Origin: Deltaproteobacteria bacterium
Lineage (GTDB): Bacteria > Desulfobacterota > DAOWNY01
Length of the DNA stretch: 12,989 nt
Assembly: GCA_030642325.1 (NCBI GenBank)
Contig: DAOWNY010000024.1
Span: forward strand, 1-12,989
Reading direction: 5' to 3'
The stretch's first letter is position 1; each line of letters opens with the position of its first letter. The notes under the pieces are model-generated. The model did no database searches. It saw nothing but the letters and a program-made list of their open reading frames with translations, and had not been told where the DNA came from. Below, piece by piece: positions 7,354 to 12,638 of this stretch. Position numbers and translations under genes: made by a program.

Positions 7354-8314
7354 TTTCTACCACCTTTCCTATCGCTTTCGGATAAATCTTATCCAGCAGA
7401 GGGTTGGTTATATTCATAAGGAGGATAGCAAAAACCACTCCGTCATAATACACCCCTAAGTTTCTGATAAGGACCGTCATAATTCCGCATCCCAATCCAA
7501 AGATAAGCATGGGGATAAAATTGACCGGGGAGGTCGTATCGTCGGTGGCCAAAAAGAACGCCCCGAGCATAATATTTCCGGTTAAGAGGTGAAAAAGAGG
7601 TGATGCATACCCTTCCGGATTGGAAATATTAAAGAGGAAAGCACTAACGTAAACTCCCACCAAAAATGAGAGGGATATCTCCCACCTTATGAACCCTCTT
7701 AGTAAAAGGTAGAAACCGCCGATTAAAAGCCCCAGCCCACAGGTAGTCCCGATGCCCCCCGACTGTTTTCCCATAAACAGATTTATCATGTCATATTTAG
7801 TAATTGCTGAAACGCCGAAGTGTTTAAGGGTTGCCAGGGGATAGGACATTATGAACCCAAGATCGTAATCGAGAAGTGCTTCATTGTAGTCAAGCAAACC
7901 CTTCCAGGAGATCATGAGAATGGCATAACCGATCAGAGTAGGATTTAATGGGTTTGATCCGATTCCCCCAAAGATCTGTTTTCCAATGACAATCACCAGA
8001 AAGGAACCGATTACCACCAGCCACCATGGTGCACTGGCAGGAAGAAGCATACCCAGAAGAAGGCCGCTTAAGGCCGCGCTTCCATCAGAGATGGATATCT
8101 CTCTTTTCATGGCAAGATTCATGAGCAATTCGGCAATCATGGCACAGCCAATAGAAAGAGCAATTACCCCCACTGCCGGAATTCCATAGTACGATAATCC
8201 AATCAGCAAGGCAGGAAAAGTGGCAAATATAATGTTGATATTTTTGGCAGAAATGCTGCTTCCGTTATGCCAATGGGGTGCATGGGAAACAATAAGTTTT
8301 TTACTATTATTCAT
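7346..8314 (-). CDS. rnfD: Rnf complex membrane subunit RnfD, flavinylation threonine apparently missing
   Basis: RnfD is a polytopic membrane subunit related to NqrB that normally carries covalent FMN. Family landmarks are present: FGGIGSNPLNPTLIGYA (about 115-131), FFLATDDTTSPVN (253-265) and YYDGVVFAILLMNITNPLLD (289-308). The usual DG(V/M)(S/T)GATPLALLK motif aligns with D151 to K164, which read DLGFIMSYPLATLK; the position of the FMN-linked threonine is Y158. This alignment is from memory of the family, not computed. A TTG at 8317 lies one codon earlier, but the ATG at 8314 sits six bases after GGAGG and is preferred. The start overlaps the rnfC end by 8 bp. The rest of the protein looks full length (322 residues), so it is not a pseudogene. 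Confidence 0.93.
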   Translation of the reverse strand: MNNSKKLIVSHAPHWHNGSSISAKNINIIFATFPALLIGLSYYGIPAVGVIALSIGCAMIAELLMNLAMKREISISDGSAALSGLLLGMLLPASAPWWLVVIGSFLVIVIGKQIFGGIGSNPLNPTLIGYAILMISWKGLLDYNEALLDYDLGFIMSYPLATLKHFGVSAITKYDMINLFMGKQSGGIGTTCGLGLLIGGFYLLLRGFIRWEISLSFLVGVYVSAFLFNISNPEGYASPLFHLLTGNIMLGAFFLATDDTTSPVNFIPMLIFGLGCGIMTVLIRNLGVYYDGVVFAILLMNITNPLLDKIYPKAIGKVVENA

Positions 8315-9569
8315 CAACTGCCTCCGAATTTTTTATTATCGCTAGTTCATATTTGGCCAGTTTGATGTATTGCATAAGGGGTCTTTTTGCAGTACAAACA
8401 TAGGCACACAACGAGCATTCAATGCAAGAGTAAATGTCACACCTTTCGGTATCTTCATAAAGACCGAACTCAGCATATTTTCCGAGTAAATTCACCTGGA
8501 TCTTAGCCGGACAGATTCTAACGCACTCACCGCAGTTTATGCAGGGGTAATCCGAGACAATCGCACTATCTGCTTCGCTTTGAACGGTAATCGCATCAGT
8601 ATCCGGCTCAATGGGAAGGTCTTTTGAATAAGTGGCGGTCCCCATCATGGAACCCCCCATTATTATCCGGTCGTTTTCGCCCACAGAAACATTGCAGAAG
8701 GAAAGGATATCACCAATGGGGGTTCCAATCCTTGCCGTAACATTAGAAGTTGTTCCATCCTTTTGTATTACCGACAATGCCTTGGTAACTGGTATTTTAC
8801 CTCCATCAAAGGCAAAAGCAATAGCCGCGACACTTTCTGCACTTATTAAAGTAACTCCAATATCTTCCGGATTTTTTCCGGCAGGAAGATCCTTATCCAG
8901 AACATTTTTTATGATCATTGCCGGAAGGGCATTGGGAAAAGAGGCAGGAAGAATTTTTACGCTTAAGCCGGTACTCTTTACCTCCCCCTGAAGTATTTCG
9001 GGAACAACTATGATTACGTTGTTTACCCCGGTAATTTTTTTTAGAAGATCTATCCCTTTTTTGATCCCGGAAGATTTTGTTTTTAAAATTCCCTGATTAA
9101 CGGTGATTCCCAGGTCTGCATCCAATCCGTTGATTATGATGGTATCGATTTTGTTGGGAGCATCCTTAAATTTTCGGAAGGAAAATTTTCCGGGGGCGAA
9201 TTCTAAAAAATCTATCGCCGCCTCTAATGTCACTTTTCCTTTAAGCTGGTCATCCCAATCATCTTTTCCGCCTGACTCGATTTTAATCCCATCATAATGA
9301 CGGCCGTATGCATCGGAGTAAGAGAAAATATCGGATATCTTTCCTGCTACCGGGCAAATAACATATTCTGAAGAATCTGATGAGGATGATAGTTTCTGGC
9401 CGGTTTTCACCTGATTACCGACTTGGAAAAGTTTTTCGCCGGTAATTTTATTAGGTCTTTTTAGGAAAACTGTAGCTTCACGGGGAGGAGAAACATCCCG
9501 AAAAGAAGGCGGATCTAAATCATACTTCAGATCCGTTTTCTTAAACCCCCAAAATGATTTTTTGATCAT
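8307..9569 (-). CDS. rnfC: Divergent RnfC, apparently lacking the FMN/NADH-binding loop
   Basis: RnfC is normally the cytoplasmic NADH-binding subunit, with FMN and two [4Fe-4S] clusters. This 420-residue protein keeps the barrel-sandwich N-terminal domain (GEKLFQVGNQVKTGQKL, VICPVAGKISDI), the SLBB-like segment with GTPIGDIL (282-289), GGSMMG (305-310), and two ferredoxin clusters: C343/C346/C349/C353 and C382/C385/C388/C392, with an extra C377. However, the normal GVHPPxxK start, the GxGGAxFPT glycine loop and the following ECEPYLT motif are absent. The equivalent stretch, residues 117-160, reads APGKFSFRKFKDAPNK, then IDTIIINGLDADLGITVNQG. The reading frame is clean on both sides, so this looks like divergence, not a frameshift. 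AAGGA precedes the ATG at 9569. It follows the cytochrome gene by 49 bp. Confidence 0.9.
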   Translation of the reverse strand: MIKKSFWGFKKTDLKYDLDPPSFRDVSPPREATVFLKRPNKITGEKLFQVGNQVKTGQKLSSSSDSSEYVICPVAGKISDIFSYSDAYGRHYDGIKIESGGKDDWDDQLKGKVTLEAAIDFLEFAPGKFSFRKFKDAPNKIDTIIINGLDADLGITVNQGILKTKSSGIKKGIDLLKKITGVNNVIIVVPEILQGEVKSTGLSVKILPASFPNALPAMIIKNVLDKDLPAGKNPEDIGVTLISAESVAAIAFAFDGGKIPVTKALSVIQKDGTTSNVTARIGTPIGDILSFCNVSVGENDRIIMGGSMMGTATYSKDLPIEPDTDAITVQSEADSAIVSDYPCINCGECVRICPAKIQVNLLGKYAEFGLYEDTERCDIYSCIECSLCAYVCTAKRPLMQYIKLAKYELAIIKNSEAVDE

Positions 9570-9618
9570 GATTTAATCCTTTGCAAAAATTTTTCTCACC
9601 AAAAACAGCCTGCCAAAG

Positions 9619-9993
9619 TTACATGAGATGACATCCGTCACACTCGATTGGCCCTTTTTCTTCTGACTCGTGGCAACCCTTGCATTGATTGTGAAGCACT
9701 TCTGAGCGGGAAGACTCCTCTGCGCCCTGTTCATGACATTCAACGCAGGATTGCGGCAGCTCATCTTCCCCTTCATAGGCGTGATGGCAATCCGAACAGT
9801 CTATGCCGAGATTATAATCTTTTTCATCTGCATGGTATTTGTGGTCAAAAAATACCTTCCCCGCATTTGTATTGTACAAAATTCTGGTTGGCGTCGCTGA
9901 CCCCTTAACTGTCTGGGTGTACCCGGCAATACCTGCTGCAAGCATAATCGTCATAACAATAATCGCTACAATTGTTCCTTTCTTTTCTTTCAT
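9619..9993 (-). CDS. Tetrahaem cytochrome c3 family protein, first gene of the rnf operon
   Basis: This is a small periplasmic multihaem cytochrome. The 124-residue product has four CxxCH haem sites at 66-70, 83-87, 104-108 and 118-122. It also has the cytochrome c3-like extra histidines for axial ligation: H51 and H54 (FFDHKYHAD), H71 directly after the first haem site (CSDCHH) and H101. The number, order and spacing fit class III cytochrome c. Residues 7-25 are a hydrophobic N-terminal segment that may be a signal peptide or an uncleaved membrane anchor; a clear AxA cleavage site is not obvious, so anchoring at the outer face of the inner membrane is possible. Being first in the operon, 49 bp before rnfC, it is a likely electron partner of the periplasmic flavin of RnfG. 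The ATG at 9993 is preceded by GGAAGGGA. Confidence 0.93.
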   Translation of the reverse strand: MKEKKGTIVAIIVMTIMLAAGIAGYTQTVKGSATPTRILYNTNAGKVFFDHKYHADEKDYNLGIDCSDCHHAYEGEDELPQSCVECHEQGAEESSRSEVLHNQCKGCHESEEKGPIECDGCHLM

Positions 9994-10078
9994 AATCTAT
10001 TGTTCCCTTCCTTCTTCTTGCAGTATTTTCCTTCTTAATCGTGCATCCCCATAAAATTATTATTATTCTGAGGCAAGG

Positions 10079-10106
10079 AATCATTGAATGAATGATTACT
10101 CATTCA
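10079..10106 (-). promoter_or_regulatory. Palindromic operator resembling TetR-family fatty-acid regulator sites
   Basis: TGAATGA (10089-10095) and TCATTCA (10100-10106) form a perfect 7-bp inverted repeat with a 4-bp centre. The 18-bp site is close to the TGAATGAxTAxTCATTCA consensus known for the TetR-family fatty-acid regulator FadR of Bacillus. A second, overlapping inverted repeat, AATCATT/AATGATT, spans 10079-10097. The site lies at about +6 to +33 of the transcript predicted from the promoter just upstream, a classic repressor position. The regulator is not encoded in this window. The palindrome is seen directly; the regulator family is inference. Confidence 0.55.
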
Positions 10107-10118
10107 CTTTATCTTAGT

Positions 10119-10157
10119 TAGATACTATATGAAATTTTTTGTGTCAATATTTTTTTT
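10119..10157 (-). promoter_or_regulatory. Sigma-70-type promoter of the cytochrome c3-rnfCDGEAB operon
   Basis: Read on the minus strand, a perfect TTGACA (10142-10147) is followed by a 17-bp spacer and TATCTA (10119-10124). An A8 run (10150-10157) lies just upstream of the -35 box, like a UP element. Transcription would start near 10112, giving a leader of about 120 nt before the cytochrome gene. Confidence 0.75.
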
Positions 10158-10439
10158 GTAACCGGGCTGTTGATAATGTATATTTAGGCAGTTTTACGAG
10201 GTATTTAAAAGAATTAAAATTATATTTAAATTTTTTAAAATATAAATATAATAAATATAATTTTATTTCAACTCAGGTAAATTAAAGAAAAAAAGGGTCG
10301 GCCCCGGAAAGTAGCAATTAGGTATGGTCAGTTTCATATGACTTCATAATACTTAATTAAGGCATTTTTTTAAAATCCCGGGTCATGAAATTTTATTTGT
10401 ATAAATTGTGGTTTCTTATTAATGCTGTATGCAATCAGA

Positions 10440-10523
10440 AACCCTGAAGGGGTTAACTTTTACCTTCCCGGGTAACCCCCGGGGGAGGGTGTGATATAAA
10501 ATATTTTTAAGCCCTGAGGGGGC
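10440..10523. repeat. Cluster of GC-rich hairpins with two CCCTGARGGGG motifs
   Basis: AACCC-TGAAG-GGGTT (10440-10454) and GCCC-TGAGG-GGGC (10511-10523) are two related short hairpins whose CCCTGA cores are 70 bp apart. Between them TCCCGG/CCGGGG forms a third stem (about 10466-10483), and GGGGTTA (10449-10455) can instead pair with TAACCCC (10473-10479). The surroundings are strongly AT-rich. No tight T-run follows on either strand, so a terminator is not supported. It looks like a REP-like or small mobile remnant, without proof. Confidence 0.4.
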
Positions 10524-10580
10524 GTTATATAATTTAATTGTATGGGAAATTCTATTTTTTAATCAATTATATCATTTGGT

Positions 10581-10598
10581 GTAACCGTGAACGGATAC
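10581..10598. repeat. Imperfect 18-bp palindrome
   Basis: GTAACCGTGAACGGATAC is an inverted repeat (GTA-CCGT / ACGG-TAC) with one mismatch pair and a two-base centre. It is in noncoding DNA with no gene start nearby, so it may be the end of a mobile element or an intergenic repeat unit rather than an operator. Confidence 0.4.
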
Positions 10599-10746
10599 TT
10601 ATATTGAAATATTTTATAACAGTCATCATCTCTATCCGTTTCCGGGGCATAAAATCCCGAATGGTTTTGAAACTAATTTTACCTGTGCGAAAGTTGCTTA
10701 ACCGGGTATCTGTTTTTACTTGACCGGATCACCCATTAACTGATAC

Positions 10747-10782
10747 AAAAAAAGAATGCCGATATTTGGATGTCGGCATTCT
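10747..10782 (-). terminator. Strong intrinsic terminator on the minus strand
   Basis: On the minus strand AGAATGCCGA pairs perfectly with TCGGCATTCT (10 bp, 12 with a G-T and A-T extension; + positions 10753-10782). A T7 tract (10747-10753) follows at once. On the plus strand no T-run follows the stem, so the direction is clear. No protein gene on the minus strand leads into it: the next gene upstream on that strand is the outer-membrane protein that ends at 11471. Confidence 0.85.
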
Positions 10783-11048
10783 CGATGTGGGGAAGAGTTT
10801 GAGAAATAGTCTTCGGTTTGCCAATGTTAGCTGCATCGAGTGGAGAAGGGGGCCGGTTAAAAAGTTATTTTCCGTGCTTGGGTTTTGGGCAGCTAAAGCC
10901 TTTCAGGTTTTAATTCCGGCTATGAAGGTTGCTCGGCCGTCAGTTGCAGCAGCTGCAAATAATCCGGCAAGAGGGTGGAGGTTAATGTGTGCATCTGCCA
11001 AAGCGGGGGATGCTCCACAGAATTGAAGCTTTTACGGGATAGTTTTAC
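10783..11048 (-). other. Unassigned region in front of the terminator: possible small RNA or decayed gene
   Basis: This 266-bp stretch is more GC-rich than the flanking intergenic DNA and ends at a strong minus-strand terminator. That suggests a minus-strand transcript of roughly 200-300 nt. It does not show features I recognise of 6S RNA, SRP RNA, tmRNA or RNase P RNA. The minus frame ending in the terminator has one TGA and no clear start; the opposite plus frame is open for 86 codons (10766-11026) from a TTG inside the terminator hairpin and lacks a ribosome-binding site. A perfect palindrome TTGCAGCAGCTGCAA lies at 10943-10957. A clear promoter was not found. Confidence 0.3.
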
Positions 11049-11072
11049 TTGATCAAAAACGAGGTTCATGGG

Positions 11073-11474
11073 ATGGAAGAGGAAGCTAAAGTTGTCGAGC
11101 TTATGGGAAAAGCGGCCAAATTATCGATTGTAAAGAGTGATGCTTGCGGCGGTTGCCAAGCCTGTACAAAGGGTAGGGGCGGGGAGATGTTTATTGTGGC
11201 GGAGAACAGTCTGGGTGCAAAAAAAGGGGATCGGGTAAGGATCGAAGTAGATCCCCAACTGGTATTGAAAGGATCATTTTTCGCTTACCTGATGCCTATC
11301 ATTGGACTCATTACGGGTACTGTTTTAACCGGTCAGGTTACCGGATCTGAGGGAATGAAAGTGCTTGGCGGCATCGGGGGTTTTATCATCTCTTCCATCT
11401 TAATTTACTATTACTTCAGGAAATCAGATCCTAAACAGTCTTTTGCGGCCACGATTACTAAAATTTTTGGTTAA
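11073..11474 (+). CDS. RseC/MucC-family membrane protein
   Basis: RseC-family proteins are small inner-membrane proteins, known as SoxR-reducing system or sigma-E modulators, and are repeatedly found near rnf/rsx genes. The 133-residue product begins with a beta-rich cytoplasmic part containing closely spaced cysteines C25, C28 and C31 (CGGCQAC), followed by GAKKGDRVRIEVDP, typical of the family, and then two membrane helices (about 68-88 and 96-114) and a short cytoplasmic tail. A TTG at 11049 lies upstream in frame, but the ATG at 11073 has GAGGT seven bases before it and matches the family start. Its stop codon overlaps that of the outer-membrane protein gene on the other strand. The cysteines may hold an Fe-S centre or disulfide; its link with the Rnf complex 1 kb away is inference. 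Confidence 0.85.
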   Translation: MEEEAKVVELMGKAAKLSIVKSDACGGCQACTKGRGGEMFIVAENSLGAKKGDRVRIEVDPQLVLKGSFFAYLMPIIGLITGTVLTGQVTGSEGMKVLGGIGGFIISSILIYYYFRKSDPKQSFAATITKIFG

Positions 11475-12598
11475 AATCTGCCGATTAATTTGATCTGGGC
11501 TGAAAATCCTTTATAGGTAAGATCTTCATCGTGATACCAGTTTCTTTCATCATCCATATAGAAGCCGTTGATATTAAATACACCGGTAAGATTGGGGGCC
11601 AACAGCCTGGTGATTCCCAGGCGACAGCTTATTTTTTCTCTATTGCCGATAAATAGAGGTGATCCTGAAGAAAAATCATTTTCGTCAATCCAAAGAAATT
11701 GTATCAGTGTATTTAGAGTTGTTTCTTCACTCAGATAATACCGGCAGGAAAAGTCTGCTATCCATTCATCGCCGTAACTATTTTTGTCTTCCGTTTTGAG
11801 CCCTTGGGCACCTTCCTGAAACTTACTCTTATTCCTAAAAATGCTTTTTAGGTTCAAGGAAGCATCCCAATCGGTTCGGTAGTGATCAAGCCCCATCCCG
11901 ATAAGTAAAAAATCACCTTCCTGGTAGTAGTGTGTATTATCAACCTCATCCGTTCCATAATCGGCGTACTCACAGAATAATTTGGCTCTCCAGTTTGGCA
12001 GGAGGTCGTAGATTGCTTCGCCGGTGATACTTAGGATATTACCAGGATCGTAATCTTGAATTGTCGTGCTATAATCGTACTCTCCCCGCCATAGATAGCC
12101 GATTCCAATACCGGCTGCCCAGTTTTCCCATTCTTTGGCCAATGAAAAAGTAGGATTGACATTAAAGCCTTCCCCAAAATTTACGATCGAAATCAGATCC
12201 GGATCCATCATAACACTGAGTTTCCTTTCCTTCAGGTCATCTTTGCCGGTGGGAAGGTTAAAATCCATCCCCAGGATTATATCCACAGGGAGCTTGTCTG
12301 TGATGAGATAGGATAAATTGAGTTTTGTGTCTATTACGCCGGAAAGGGAATGATTCCGGGCACCGGATGGGTCCGATTCCGTACTGGTAAAGGCGGTAAG
12401 CACGAGAAAAGAAAATTTTTGATACTCAACCCCGACCCTGACCGGTAGATAAATCTGACTGCCTTTGTCATTATTGTTACTTTCCCACCATTCGTAATTA
12501 AAACCGGTTTGAATCTGATAATCCGCCGCCAAACTATTGCTGCAGCCAAAAGTAAAGGTTATGATTAATGAAATCAAAAATCCATATCTTTTTTCCAT
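11471..12598 (-). CDS. Probable outer-membrane beta-barrel protein
   Basis: I do not recognise a specific function. The 375-residue protein starts with a signal peptide (MEKRYGFLISLIITFTFG...SLAADY), probably cleaved after SLA. The remainder consists of alternating, aromatic-rich amphipathic strands separated by polar turns with many D, N, G and S residues (for example YQIQTGFNYEWWES, LSGVIDTKLNLSYLI, WAAGIGIGYLWRGEY, GFSAQIKLIGRF). The C-terminal residue is phenylalanine, the usual signal for outer-membrane barrel insertion. Some segments (NFNLPTGKDD-like DFNLPTGKDDL, ISIVNFGEGFNVNPTFSLAKEW) resemble transporter proteins of the phenol MetA-pathway-type family, but this is weak. AAAGGA precedes the ATG at 12598. 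It lies 40 bp after the MopE-repeat gene on the same strand and may be co-transcribed with it. Confidence 0.75.
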   Translation of the reverse strand: MEKRYGFLISLIITFTFGCSNSLAADYQIQTGFNYEWWESNNNDKGSQIYLPVRVGVEYQKFSFLVLTAFTSTESDPSGARNHSLSGVIDTKLNLSYLITDKLPVDIILGMDFNLPTGKDDLKERKLSVMMDPDLISIVNFGEGFNVNPTFSLAKEWENWAAGIGIGYLWRGEYDYSTTIQDYDPGNILSITGEAIYDLLPNWRAKLFCEYADYGTDEVDNTHYYQEGDFLLIGMGLDHYRTDWDASLNLKSIFRNKSKFQEGAQGLKTEDKNSYGDEWIADFSCRYYLSEETTLNTLIQFLWIDENDFSSGSPLFIGNREKISCRLGITRLLAPNLTGVFNINGFYMDDERNWYHDEDLTYKGFSAQIKLIGRF

Positions 12599-12638
12599 AG
12601 TGCAATCCTTTGTAAAAATTTATGTGGAATTGACATAA

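Larger units (their letters stand above)
10158..10746. other. Long intergenic region between the rnf promoter and the minus-strand terminator
   Basis: No convincing gene is present. The stretch 10203-10269 is almost pure A/T and directly upstream of the rnf promoter region, so it may be curved DNA or a binding site for a nucleoid protein. At 10296-10309 there is an isolated GC-rich GGGTCGGCCCCGG. The hairpin cluster at 10440-10523 and the palindrome at 10581-10598 are listed separately. A 61-codon open frame at 10538-10723 starts with TTG, has no ribosome-binding site and an unusual hydrophobic/basic composition, and is not called. The changing base composition suggests remnants of small inserted elements. 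Confidence 0.5.

Noticed and set aside
9090..9236. Frameshift as the cause of the missing RnfC motif
   Set aside because: Family-like sequence continues in the same frame before (barrel-sandwich domain) and after (IDTIIING, Fe-S motifs), and the length of the segment is about normal, so there is no sign of a compensated frameshift.
10538..10723. 61-codon open frame in the intergenic region
   Set aside because: TTG start without ribosome-binding site, composition unlike the neighbouring genes, no motif.
10766..11026. 86-codon open frame on the plus strand with an A/G-rich C-terminus
   Set aside because: It starts with TTG inside the loop of a strong terminator, has no ribosome-binding site and no family I recognise. 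It is described as an unassigned region instead.
11049..11056. TTGATCAA as an FNR-type operator before rseC
   Set aside because: An FNR site needs TTGAT and ATCAA separated by four bases; here the halves overlap, so it is only an 8-bp palindrome.
12490..12598. Lipoprotein signal in the outer-membrane protein (FGC near residue 19)
   Set aside because: The residues before the cysteine (FTFG) do not fit a lipobox well, and SLA-ADY a few residues later is a better signal-peptidase I site.
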